Shown one piece after another: positions 11,440 through 21,746 of a stretch of DNA of 64,000 bases. The notes beneath the pieces were generated by a model. The model was not told where the DNA came from, did no database searches, and saw only the letters and a list, made by a program, of their open reading frames with translations. Every line of letters starts with the position of its first letter. Position 1 is the stretch's first letter. Source of the stretch: Peronospora farinosa (Eukaryota > Oomycota > Peronosporomycetes > Peronosporales > Peronosporaceae); the NCBI GenBank assembly GCA_947646735.1, contig CANTFK010000983.1, forward strand, positions 310,001-374,000. Reading direction: 5' to 3'. Made by a program: the position numbers and the translations under genes.

Positions 11440-11742
11440 CTGGATGTCGGTAATGACATCGGCTCTCGTATAGAGCAAGTTAAAGTCGATGACCTTGTTA
11501 GTGATATTGGCTGTAAATGCGATTCACTGGATGTCGGTAATGACATCGGATAGAGCAAGTGAAGGTTGATGACCTTGTTAGTGATATTGGCTGTGAATGC
11601 GATTCACTGGATGTCGGTAATGACATCGGCTCTCGTATAGAGTAAGTGAAGGTCGATGACCTTGTTAGTGAGGTCACTGGTACTAGTGAACCACTGGATG
11701 TCGGTAATGACATCGGCCCTCGCATAGGGCAGGTAAATGACA
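11440..11742 (+). repeat. Tandem repeat in protease-RT spacer of element A
   Basis: Four copies of an ~86-bp unit starting ACTGGATGTCGGTAATGACA, at about 11440, 11527, 11607 and 11693. Copies differ by small indels (one lacks CTCTCGT), which helps break the reading frame. Elements B and F carry unrelated repeats at the same place. Confidence 0.85.
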
Positions 11743-11976
11743 AGGGGTCTGTTGACCTTGGGGATGATAATATCCCAAGTACTTTGAGAGTACGGTCTCG
11801 TCAATGAGACGGCAGCGTCGCCAGATGGCGGCTGCGAGACGCAAAGCGTCTGTTTTATCGCATAGTAATGTCAGTGACCAGTTGTACACCCTAGTCAACG
11901 GAGTGACAGGTGATGTAGATGGTGAGGTTGACCTTGAGGTCCACACACCATTAAATGATTTCTTGAGATCGAAGAA

Positions 11977-14900
11977 ATGTCTGTGGATGAATTTCATAAG
12001 GCCTTGAAGGCTGGTGCTCTATCTGATATGGTGGTCATTCGACCTAACCTCGAGCTGAACTCATCCTCGCATGTCGATGAGACAGTCCTTGAAGATACAA
12101 AAGCGGCACTGAGTGCACGTAGTGGGGCATCTATTCTGAAGAACCCTTCAGATCCCTACTATCCTTTAGTAAAGGAATTCCAGGATGTCGTGTGTCACGA
12201 TCCACCGTCGGTTCTACCACCTGATAGGGGTGTACGTCATGAAAATGACTTGGTTCCCGGAACCAAATACTGTGTAACACGGCAGTGGCCTTTACCCAAA
12301 GAATAGTGTGACGTCATTGACGAGTTCTTTCGTGCAAAGAACGCGGCGGGCATGGTGCGCGAGAGTAAATCTCCGCACTCGACACCCACTTTCTGTGTTA
12401 AGAAACCGAATGGTAAATGGCGTATCGTTCATGCTTATAATAAGCTCAATGCAGCCACTATACCTGCACAGACGCCAATACCTAGAAAGGATGTTCTTCA
12501 GAACAATATGGTCGGTTGTACCATGTACAGTGCGCTCGACTTAGTCGATGGTTATTACCAATTGCTCATGCGAGCTAGCGATATTCCGCTTACTTCTGTT
12601 AGTACTCCGAGCGGTATGCTCTGGGAGTGGTTAGTGATGCCCCAGGGGTTATCTAATTCTCCGGCTACGCTTACCTGTTTGGTAACGCAATTATTTCGAC
12701 CCCATCGAAGTTATGCACAGACGTACTTTGATGACATTTTTGTCCATAGTCGTGCTGAACATGGGCGGTCAGATATTAAGAACCATATTGTTCATTTACG
12801 AGCTGTGCTCGAGTGCATGCGCACTAATAAATTATATGCTAATGCATCTAAGTGCATCTTCGGGGCCGAAAAAGTTCCCTTTCTAGGGTGCTTCATTGGG
12901 ATACGGGGCCTAAGAGCGGATCCCGCCAAGGTCAAAGCCATAGTCGATTGGCCTGTTCCACAGTATCAGAAGGACTTGCGTAAATGGCTTGGCCTTGCCA
13001 ATTACTTACACAAGTACAGCGAGAATTACGCTGATATGGCTCGGCCGTTATCCAATCTCCTTAAAACGGATGTGGAATGGTGTCGGCATGCCGAACACGA
13101 GGATGCTTTTCAAGCGGTGAAGGCTAGCCTTCTTTATGCTCCTATTTTGGCTTTGCCAGACCCTGATCGACCGTTTAGTGTCGTCTGTGACGCATCGGAT
13201 TTTGCCATTGGCAGTGCTCTGTTACAAACAGATGATGAAGGCCGTGAGCGTGTAGTCACTTTTGAATCTCGCCAGCTGAAAGCTGCAGAAAAAAACTATC
13301 TAGTTCATGACAAAGAGCTACTTGCGATGAAGTATGCCCGGTCGAATTCAGAGTTCATCTGCTAGGCTCAAAGCCTTTTGTGATCTATACCGATCATGCG
13401 TCGTTACGCACTGCTACTCAGTCGCCGCATCTCTCGCAGAGAATGGCCAGATGGCTGTCATTCTTTGCCGAATATAACTTCGAGGTGAAATATAAGCCGG
13501 GTAAGCAAAATGATTTGGCTGATGCGTTGTCACGCAGACCTGACTATGAGCTTGCTCATGTTACGACGTTTTCGTCTTCTATCATTGATCTCATACGATC
13601 GGCGTATGCTAAGGATGATCACTATATAGCGTTGCTACATGCTCTTGGCAGTGATGAGTTTAAAGACTCGGACATTAAATTGTCGGCACGATTGCGTGCG
13701 AGCCTTCATCGATATTCTATCGATGAGGGGCTGTTGTACTATCGTACAGATGTGGCGGATCCTCCGCGTATTGTAGTTCCTCATGACGAGGACCTGAAGT
13801 ATCGTATCCTCTATGAGGTACACGACACCGCCATCGGTGGTCATTTGGGTCGTGAAAAGATCTATGGGGAAGTATGCCAAAGTTATTGGTGGCCCAAATT
13901 ATATAAATGGGTGAGCACATATGTGCGTACGTGTGAAACGTGTCAACGGGTGAAACAATCGCCCCATTCGGCAGCGCCGCGGCCTAGCTTGCCTATTCCC
14001 ACTGGGTGCTGGGAGTCCATTAGTATGGACTTTGTATTTGGCCTACCGAAAGATTCGCATGGAAATACAGGTATTGTGGTCTTTGTTGACCGCTTGAGCA
14101 AAATGGCTCATTTAGCGGCTGTGCCAGACTCGATCGATGGTGTGGGTACAACGGAGCTGTTTATCGATCGTGTGTTTCGCCAACATGGCTTGCCAGTGGC
14201 AATTGTTTCTGATCGTGATCCTCATTTCACGAGTAAATTTTGGAAGTCCGTCTTCCAGGTGCTGGGCACCCGTTTGGACATGTCCACAGCGGATCACTCG
14301 CAGACCGATGGTCAAACCGAACGCGTGAATCGCGTTGTTGAAGATATCCTCCGCAGCGTTTGTGCTGAAACGCCTAAGCGTTGGATCTGTATGCTCCCTG
14401 TAGTTTAGTTTGCACTAAATAATTCCGTGCACGCCTCTACCGGCTACACTCCGTTCTATATCAATGGCCTCACACACCCACGCGTTCCGTTAACGCTACC
14501 ACCGAGTGGTTCAGGGCTTGGTGAGGGAGAGGTTGCCCATCGGCTTGCTGATGTCAGCCCTAATACTGTTAAGAAACAGGTAAATGCGTTTCTCGCAACG
14601 CGACTAAATGTCTTACGACATGTGCAAGATGCAATGGCTGATAGTCAAGATAAACAAAAAGAATATGCAGATGCGAACGGCAGAGGTTGTATTAATGATT
14701 ATGAGGTCGGAGACCAAGTATTACTTAATGCTAAAAATCTACCTACCAATGTAGTATCCGCTGTCTTTAAGACGAAGCTTCGACCACGCTTTATCGGACC
14801 TTTTACGGTCATTGCCAAAAAAGGCACAGCTTATACGCTTAACTTGCCGCGCAAATTGCGTACACATCCTGTGTTCTATGTCGGCATGCTCAAAAGGTAT

Positions 14901-15348
14901 CGGGATCCTTCCCAAGTAAACATTAAGGCGCTCGCACCGAGCCCATTGGCATTGTCGCGGGACGAAGCATCTGCACCAACAGGTCAAGCTGACCCTGCAT
15001 TCGGGTCCGACTCTCTTCCAGGGACTCAAGCCGGGAGTTCATCGTCTGCCTCTCCTCACGAAGGGTCCGCACCTCTTGAACAAGCTCGGCATGAGCTTGT
15101 ACCGATACACCGGCCTCCTCCTCCTTTGCTCGATGCGCAGGGGAACCTTCAGCTCCATGTGGAGCGTCTACTGCAGAAGCGTCGCCGCCATGGTCAAAAC
15201 CAGTATCTGGTAAAGTGGCGGGGTTGTCCCGAGTCGTAGAACTCATGGGAGTTTGAGATTCCCCTTCGGCAGGACTGCCCATACGCCGTGGACGTTTTTG
15301 AGCGTCGTGCGCAGGGTCAGCCTGTTGGCGCTGACGCTTCTCACCAGT
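11977..15348 (+). pseudogene. pol of element A: RT, RNase H, integrase, chromodomain
   Basis: RT with YFDDIFVHS near 12728, RNase H with VCDASDFAIG, HDKELLAM and YTDHASL, integrase with an HHCC zinc region (GGHLGREK ... CETCQRVK), the D-D-E core (SMDFVFGL, VSDRDPHF, DGQTERVN), and a chromodomain with YLVKWRG. Stops or shifts are seen at about 12304, 13363 and 14406, so no full polyprotein is made. The frame stops at TAG 15237-15239 inside the chromodomain, yet NSWEFE and following family sequence continue to TAA 15346-15348. All catalytic residues of RT, RNase H and integrase are present. The C-terminal linker from about 14940 to 15130 overlaps the antisense ORF. Confidence 0.88.
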
Positions 15349-16224
15349 AATGGTAGGCGTAGGCGGGTTAGCGGCCTTGGCCTGTCGTGGACTCGCGGCT
15401 ACAGGTGTAGCCGAAACATTGGGGTGCTGAGTAGCAGACGCATAATGCGTTCGTTGGTATTTCAATTTTCCCCGGGCCTTCAATTTAGCGTAATCGTAAC
15501 GCATCTTTCGCTCGAGTCGAACATCTGCCACATTGGCACTTTCCCGTAGGGCCCACATGCTGCTTAAACGTCGCGCATAATGCGCCCAGTGGCTGAAAGC
15601 CGTGTCTTCTTCGCCCTCTGTCTCCCTCGCGAACAGAAGGATGGGAACGCCTTTTATGGGAGGAACTGGCGCACCGCGCACTTGCCTGTGAAGGCGTGCC
15701 AAGTATTGGCTTTGCGTAGTAATGTGGGGTTCCAGATATCGTTGTCGAAGTGCTGTGCGCGTGGCAACATCCTCAGGTGAAATGGCCTCAGGCCCAATGG
15801 TACAGCCAGAAAGGGAATGCCCATATGCTTCCTTTAGGCGTTCTTCCACCGTAGGTGGCTTGAACCTGTACTGTAGGTGGCCCTGAAGCCTAGCCATATT
15901 CTTCGTGCGGTGCTTGGCGCCTTCCTCTTGGTCGATGGTCTGCTGTTGCTGCTCGTTGAGTGGGTTGGTAACCGTTACCGTTGATGATACGTCAGGCGGG
16001 TCACGTAGCGCTGTTAGCGCATCTGCAGCACCACATTCAGGGAATGGATTCGGTGCATGACTAGTGTCATCTTCACCCGTGAGGGTGGCTAAAGGGGACC
16101 CATCGGGTCCCACAAAGACGGTGTCACTTTCGTAATCAAGCGCTTCGTCAAGATTGTCTTCAATGAGGTCCCGAAGAGTCTGTGACTCACTGCCAGGAGG
16201 CGTCATGTTAGGTGCCGTGAACAA
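14923..16224 (-). CDS. Antisense ORF of element A (433 aa, unknown function)
   Basis: This long open frame runs opposite to pol, from an ATG 94 bp inside the 3' LTR edge to a stop 317 bp inside the pol 3' end. It resembles no family I know. The N-terminal ~110 residues are acidic. The middle is Arg/Lys rich (ARLHRQVRG, LKARGKLKYQ), a basic nuclear-signal-like cluster EKRQRQQ ... QKRPRRMG lies near 290-315, and residues ~385-425 form a predicted coiled coil (TLREERQTMNSRLESLEESR). It stays open although the sense pol is broken several times. A homologous, damaged copy lies in fragment E. Position and architecture suggest an accessory protein expressed from an antisense promoter near the 3' LTR. 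That is inference; no transcript evidence is available. Confidence 0.6.
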   Translation of the reverse strand: MFTAPNMTPPGSESQTLRDLIEDNLDEALDYESDTVFVGPDGSPLATLTGEDDTSHAPNPFPECGAADALTALRDPPDVSSTVTVTNPLNEQQQQTIDQEEGAKHRTKNMARLQGHLQYRFKPPTVEERLKEAYGHSLSGCTIGPEAISPEDVATRTALRQRYLEPHITTQSQYLARLHRQVRGAPVPPIKGVPILLFARETEGEEDTAFSHWAHYARRLSSMWALRESANVADVRLERKMRYDYAKLKARGKLKYQRTHYASATQHPNVSATPVAASPRQAKAANPPTPTITGEKRQRQQADPAHDAQKRPRRMGSPAEGESQTPMSSTTRDNPATLPDTGFDHGGDASAVDAPHGAEGSPAHRAKEEEAGVSVQAHAELVQEVRTLREERQTMNSRLESLEESRTRMQGQLDLLVQMLRPATMPMGSVRAP

Positions 16225-16317
16225 ACCGTGAGGTTTTAAGCGTTCGCTGAAGCACTACCTCTAAGAGGAAAAATGTCGAGTGACATTCTATGGGAAAGTC
16301 AGTCTGGTGGGGGAGGG

Positions 16318-16957
16318 TGTAACGGGGTTACACGACGGTTGTAGCATCATTCCGAGAGTTTACGGTTAAAATCTCCTTTTTATTGCATTTAATGCATTTT
16401 GATACTTCTTTTTAGAAAGGTATTAAGTATAAGCGTGAAAGATACGGTATTCGGTAACACCGTATCTTATCGATTGGGATTCGATATATCGACTAACGCT
16501 GTACTAAGTACATCATACACAGATGTTTAGACGATACGTCGTCCAATAGCAAAGTCTGCATATAATAATTACTATTATAGTAATTAATCTAGTGTAGTGT
16601 ACTTAGAGTAGGACTATTCATAAAAATCTTAAAGCATAAATAAAATCAGTTCTTCTTTTGAGTTTAAGATCGCAAGTCGTTCTGACTTGTTCTCTTGTGC
16701 ACTTCGTGCGAAGGTTCATTGAACCCCTAAGTTTCTAGCTTGTTATTGCACTCTGTGCGTTGGTTCTCTGAAACTTAAGCTTATTGCTTGCTGACTAAAA
16801 GTCTCTCCTACTTCCTTAGAGCAGGGTGACTTTAAGTCGTTTAATTAGTTCCTTAGAACTAAGTGGCTTTTAGCCTTAACTCTATTTGTTCTCTAGAACT
16901 AAGAGGCTTCCAGCCGAAAGTCTTCCTCTGGCTAAAGAGCTGTGCAGCTCCGCTACA
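16318..16957 (+). repeat. 3' LTR of element A
   Basis: A 640-bp LTR starting TGTAACGGGG directly after the polypurine tract and ending CGCTACA. The start resembles the element F LTR start (TGTAATGGGC). It carries C-T-T-A-G-A type short repeats in the R/U5 region, such as TTCCTTAGA and TTCTCTAGA. Confidence 0.85.
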
Positions 16958-17040
16958 TAATGTGTATTCATCGGTATATGGATTAAATATATAAAAAGAA
17001 GCACGGGATTCGGACACTATATAATCTGTTATGAAAATCT

Positions 17041-17187
17041 GCTCATGTTATTATCTATGCAATATACAATATCAGCCAATGCAAAATCAGACAATAATGC
17101 AAAATTAGCCAATCCGAATGCCGGAAAAGGAGCACTACGGACGGACGGACGGACAGACGGACGGACACTATTCTTCTATTATATAGA
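17041..17187 (+). repeat. Dispersed repeat, copy 2, ending in an (ACGG)n tract
   Basis: It matches 9031-9163 and continues past CACTACGG into about 30 bp of ACGG/ACAG tetranucleotides, then abuts the Helitron 3' end at 17188. It holds no gene. Confidence 0.55.
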
Positions 17188-17200
17188 CTAGGGTGTGTAC

Positions 17201-17215
17201 CCGTCGTTCCGACGG
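17201..17215 (-). other. Helitron 3'-terminal hairpin
   Basis: CCGTCG, a 3-nt loop, then CGACGG gives a perfect 6-bp stem. It sits 9 nt inside the CTAG terminus. Rolling-circle termination hairpins of Helitrons occupy this position. Confidence 0.65.
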
Positions 17216-17335
17216 ACATGGTTCTTAAAGTCTGATCTGGTTGTTGTATTATAGATACATTTGCATCCTTTACGCAGAGCTTTGCTATATTAAATATTAC
17301 ATTCTAAACACACCGCTTTGCTATATTTAATAATT

Positions 17336-20300
17336 TTAATGCAGCGCTTCGCTATATACAACATTGCGCATCAGTCGACGCAGCGTGGAGTTTGACTCTA
17401 AAAGTACCGACACCTTCTGAGGTGCCGTCGCACGTGAGAATGCAACGTACAATTGTCCATGCGAGAATACGTCTTTTGCAAGACATATACCTACTCGCTG
17501 CAGTGTCTGTCCTTGGGACTTGTTAATCGTCATTGCGTAATCCAAGCACACAGGAAACTGCTTCCGCCTGACGGCGTTGGAAGACCTGACTGCTCGGAAA
17601 TTAGCGCGATCCGTACACGTATCCAGCGTGAGCTCCCGTCGAATTTTCAGCTTCAATAACACGTGGGGAGCACCGGCGTACGATGAGACGGGTGCCGCTG
17701 CACAGGCCGCTCGATGCATCCAAGTTCCGTAAAAGCATGATGGGTGAGCGAACTTTAAGCTGCAGGCGATGTGGCGGCCAGCCATTTATGTCTAGTCGGT
17801 TTAGATACTCGGTCGGAATGACATTGGCGCCCTCCTCGTCATCAACCTTGTCGGCGCTGAGGAAATCGTTAGTCCATCCAGGAATTATGCTGAGTACCGC
17901 CGTGTTGATGTCCGCAACGTTGTCGTTGCGGGCGGCAAGGATAGCACGACGGCTGAAGTACTCTCGTGGATTCATTACAGCATCCGCAACGCCAGGATAA
18001 ATGGAATTAATCAGCCCGTCGAGAGATTGAGGGTCAATAACCATTGCTTCAGGGCAGCGTATACGGTCCTCGTCAAGCTTCTCCAGCCATTCCTCTCCTA
18101 CAGCAAGCAGCCAATCTGCAAACGTCTTGTTTCCGAGGTCTGCGGTTGGCTTGGAATCGACGGCGCGCATGTTTTTTCGCAAATGCAAGACGTTCACATG
18201 CGTCCATAGGTAAGACTACTTAATTGAAGCTGCGACAACGTCTGGACGTAGGCCCTTTGGGACGACAGGTAGAACCTGACGGAAGTCGCCACACATAACG
18301 AAAGTGATCCCTCCAAAAGGCGAGGTCGTCCAATCGCTTATATCACGTAGCGTGCGGTCCACAGCCTCGAAAGCAAATTTACTCATCATTGGGACCTTAT
18401 CCCACAGTATTAGCGTCGTACGGCGGATCATCTCTGCAAGGTCGCTCTGTTTGCTGATCGCACATACCGCGTTTGGTTTCAATTCGATAGGAATTTTTAA
18501 TCTTGAGTGCGCCGTACGTCCCTCGCTCAACAGCAGCGCTGCGATGCCGGAGGATGCGACTGCAAGCGCGATTTTCTTTTGACTACGCACCGATTTCAGC
18601 ATGAGATTTTACAGGTACGTCTTTCCAGTCCCGCCTGGACCGTCGACAAAGAATATGCGGCCGTCCCCTTGGTTGCAGGACAGCATGACCTCACGGTAAG
18701 CGTTGAGCGATCGGCGTTAAGAGTTTGAATGTCACGGTCAGTCTCTTGTCTTAAGGCATTGGCATCGAACGCGAGCTGCTCCATGATAAAGCGATTGACC
18801 TCGAGTTAGTCTATTCGAAAAGCTGGTGCCGGAAGGTTGAAGTCGGCGAGCGTCTTGTCGATCCCCAGTAGGAGCTGCGCGATGAGATTGAGAGCGAAGC
18901 TAGCTATCTGTATCGCTGACGGCTCGACATTTCCACGCTGACGAAGTTAGTGGGCACAGTCTTCCGACAAATGGCGGCTAAACTCATCCCATAGCCGTCT
19001 CAGTTCAGCAGGCGTTCCGTAAATTAGTATCGTAACAAACAAACAGCGTAGTTGCGCTCCGTTCTTCATCACCGAAGCTTCACGCAAGCACTGATGCCAC
19101 TCCTCGTCGTTCTCGTACAACCCGCGCGCGACACAGGTTGCCTTGAACGTTTCGTACTCGACGCCGTCGTATGTCCGCAGGCTGTTGAAGGATGTTGGTT
19201 CTTTCGCAGTCGTTAGAAGTGTCCGTAAAAAGTACCGCTTGCCTGATTTTGGGCTTACAAAGTAGAGTTGGCCGATACACATCCCGCGTTTCCGAACCGT
19301 TCACTCCTTGTTTTTCCCTCACACAAATCGGGATGGGAAGTCCAGATATGTCGTATTTCGCGCGAGAGCGATCGTTCGATTGGCTGCAAACCACTCAGTA
19401 AGCGTCTTTTTTCGTGCACAGTCCGCGTTTACCGTGTCCATCAAGTCTCCATCCGCATTGAATACAATGTGCTGCTGGCCTGGTAAGTGAACTTGCAAGC
19501 GCTGGACGGGCGGCGAGTGGTCTTGCATTTTAAAACCTAAAAGTCGCCAGCATCCTACGGCGCAGAAACATAGCGCGCGTTGATGTACTGCTTGATTTCG
19601 CTCTCGTCTTGTAGCACTGCGGTCGTACGATCCGTGCCCCTTGTAGACGTATTTGAAAAGATACTTGATGGCAGTGATCGATGAGCAGATCTGTGAAAAT
19701 GTTCAGTGTTAGTCAGTGTAAATTCGGACACCTCGCCGTCTTCTCTGAAAGCGGTTACGTCAGACTTACCTCTACATTGATGTGCGCATCATACTTGCAA
19801 CAGAGGTAGATGTTGTGCGGCACAATCCAGCGGTTGTCCACATGACGGCCTTTTGCGTCAACAAAAAACCGCCCATCATAACGCCGTCGGTATACAGGGT
19901 AGCCGTCCACGTCGATTAACGTCTGGTCGGCGAAGGCTTTCGGATAGTGTTTGGTGCATTTGCCGTCCTCCATGCATGTCGCCTTCGGATTGTTCACACC
20001 GCAAGGTCAATGCACTAAGCTGCGCGTGACGGTCTCGTGTTCATCCGGGTGAATACCTTGATCCGGGATTTCCGCTGACACGGCCGAGTCGATCTCCTCG
20101 GCGGTGCGTAGTTTTGATGCATCATCAAGTATTAAGAGGATGTGCGCATGCGCAAGACCGCGCTTCTGGAATCCAAAAACCCAGACTTTGTCGACAACGC
20201 TTCCGAAGATCTTTCGCTCGCTGAGGTCACGCATGAGCTCCTTTAACTTGATGTGAAAAACTCTTGCGACCAAGTCGGGCCGATCCTGCGCCGTCTGTCC

Positions 20301-20361
20301 GAATTCTAGCTCCGCTGTGATATCGAGCCACTTTGGATTACACGTGAATGTAATGAAAAGG
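17336..20361 (-). pseudogene. Helitron Rep/helicase (RepHel) pseudogene
   Basis: Reading down the minus strand: Rep with LFITFTCNPKW and the HUH-like KRGLAHAH near 20150, then KYLFKYVYKG near 19660 with the catalytic Tyr pair. A likely intron lies at about 19692-19770 (GTAAGT donor, TTTCACAG acceptor) whose removal restores NVE-ICSS. A PIF1-type helicase follows, with Walker A DGPGGTGKT near 18630, then CGDFRQVLPVV, INKSQGQT and HGQLYVAFSRA. It ends at TAA 17336-17338. Stops or shifts occur near 20007, 19320, 18945, 18810, 18600, 18200 and 17640. Intact RepHel proteins nick and unwind DNA for rolling-circle transposition. This one is inactive. Confidence 0.85.
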
Positions 20362-21384
20362 TGTGGTGGAGTGGGATTCGCAAAATTGCTGATGCGATTC
20401 CAACTCTCCACTGGCGCCCGGATGACCGACTAACGGAGGGGGTACCCCGATTCCGTGTGTATAGCCTTCCTCACCTTGTGTACCCGTCGGTAGGGCGGGT
20501 TGCTCTCTTCTCGGTAGACTTGAGTCGATGTTGAACTTGATTGTGTTAGGTATAGGTGGGAGGCGATCGACTGGAATTCCTCACACGATCGCAGTTGTTC
20601 TTGGGGTGCTCTATTTGAGTCGCCCTGATCCCCCTTGAGATTGCCTTGTCCAAAAATGTAGATACTTGATCCGCTTGCCTTCTGACCACTTGAGCCGTCT
20701 CGCGATCTTGTATCTGGACTTCTTAGTCCTCTGCGTCCAATCGCAGCTTGAGTTGTTTTGTTGAGAATTCTTGCAATCCCTGGCCAAACAATCCAGGGAT
20801 ATGACTTGCGTAGTAGGTAGACTTCCTTGAGACGTCGGGAGACCAAAGAATCCAGCCCGGAAGAGAAGTCGACACGTGTACTTAGAAGCAAATTGAACTC
20901 TGTTAATGTTAACCAATCAAATACCAAAACCTATGATCTTGACTATCTGTAGCTCAGGATCTGTTGCCACGTATCGCCCTTTCGGAGAAATCAGATCTTG
21001 TAATGTGATCCACTCCAATATCGCCGCGATCTGGATCGCTCCCTCGATCGGATCTAATACCATTTTAGTATCGGATCGCGGTACTAATAATTAGTATCGG
21101 ATCGCGTTACTAAATAATTAGTATCGGATCGCGTTACTAAATAATTAGTATCGGATCGCGGTACTAATAATTAATATCGGATCGCGATACTAATAATTAA
21201 TATCGGATCGCGATAATAATAATTAGCATCGGATCGCGATCCGCCGGATCACGACTTGTCCTCTTCACCGTTTCTCAGGTCATGTGAGATAGTTCATCTA
21301 TGTGACATGTCATATCCACCATTCCAGTCCTCCATAGCGACGTGATCCACACCAGACCGTCTTCCACATGCTTGGATGTACTCA
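20362..21384 (-). repeat. 3' LTR of element B
   Basis: In plus-strand reading it starts TGTGGTGGAGTGGG, like the LTRs at 42528 and 44401, and shares the later block ACGGAGGGGGTACCCCGAT with them. The far edge is placed at CA 21383-21384 because pyrimidine-rich TCCTCCTCCTT follows, the complement of a polypurine tract. That edge is an inference. Confidence 0.65.
21045..21245. repeat. Tandem repeat (~27 bp) in element B LTR
   Basis: About seven units of the type ATCGGATCGCGGTACTAATA followed by ATTAGT. Units differ mainly at the GGTA/GTTA/GATA step and in one extra AA. Each unit contains GGATCGCG, the word that is also dense across the rest of element B. Confidence 0.85.
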
Positions 21385-21746
21385 TCCTCCTCCTTAGCGA
21401 TCGCGTTCACGCGGATCGCCATCGGAAATACTGGAGATCGCAATAGCGTAGTTCCTAGGCCATATTTGACCCCACATAGAAGTGCAAACTACACCATTCA
21501 CTGTTTTCCATCCTATTTGACATCGTCTTGAAACCTTTCTGCGAGATCGCGACTCATCAATATTGGCCACGAGATCGCGACTCATTAATATTGGCCATTT
21601 CGTACTTAACCGAAAATATGCGATCACGCTTTGCGAAATTCACTCCTTCACTTCGCCACAATCGTCCCCTGCACCGATAGCCCACATACAGTGTTGGCCT
21701 AACTGTTCATTGTCTCGCTTCACTTCTTCTCGTCACTTCGTCCCTT

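Larger units (their letters stand above)
9164..16957 (+). mobile_element. Element A: Ty3/Gypsy chromodomain LTR retrotransposon, decayed, with antisense ORF
   Basis: Order: truncated 5' LTR, PBS, gag, protease, tandem-repeat spacer, RT, RNase H, integrase, chromodomain, then an antisense ORF, polypurine tract (16306-16317, GGTGGGGGAGGG) and a complete 3' LTR. gag-pol is broken by several stops and frameshifts, so the copy is not autonomous. The PBS and LTR start resemble those of element F, so A and F are related families. The 5' LTR lacks its first ~125 bp and no target duplication can be paired. Confidence 0.88.
17188..20361 (-). mobile_element. Helitron, 5'-truncated, minus orientation
   Basis: On the minus strand a RepHel gene is followed by a 3' terminus of the textbook kind: hairpin CCGTCG-loop-CGACGG at 17201-17215, a short spacer, CTAG at 17191-17188, and T as the next base. 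The 5' part, including the Helitron-like N-terminal region, is cut off at 20361 where the element B LTR begins inside the Rep frame. I see no second half of the Helitron in the window. Confidence 0.75.

Noticed and set aside
20430..20927. 165-codon minus-strand frame
   Set aside because: Lies wholly inside the element B LTR and shares its blocks with the non-coding LTRs at 33.8, 42.5 and 44.4 kb.
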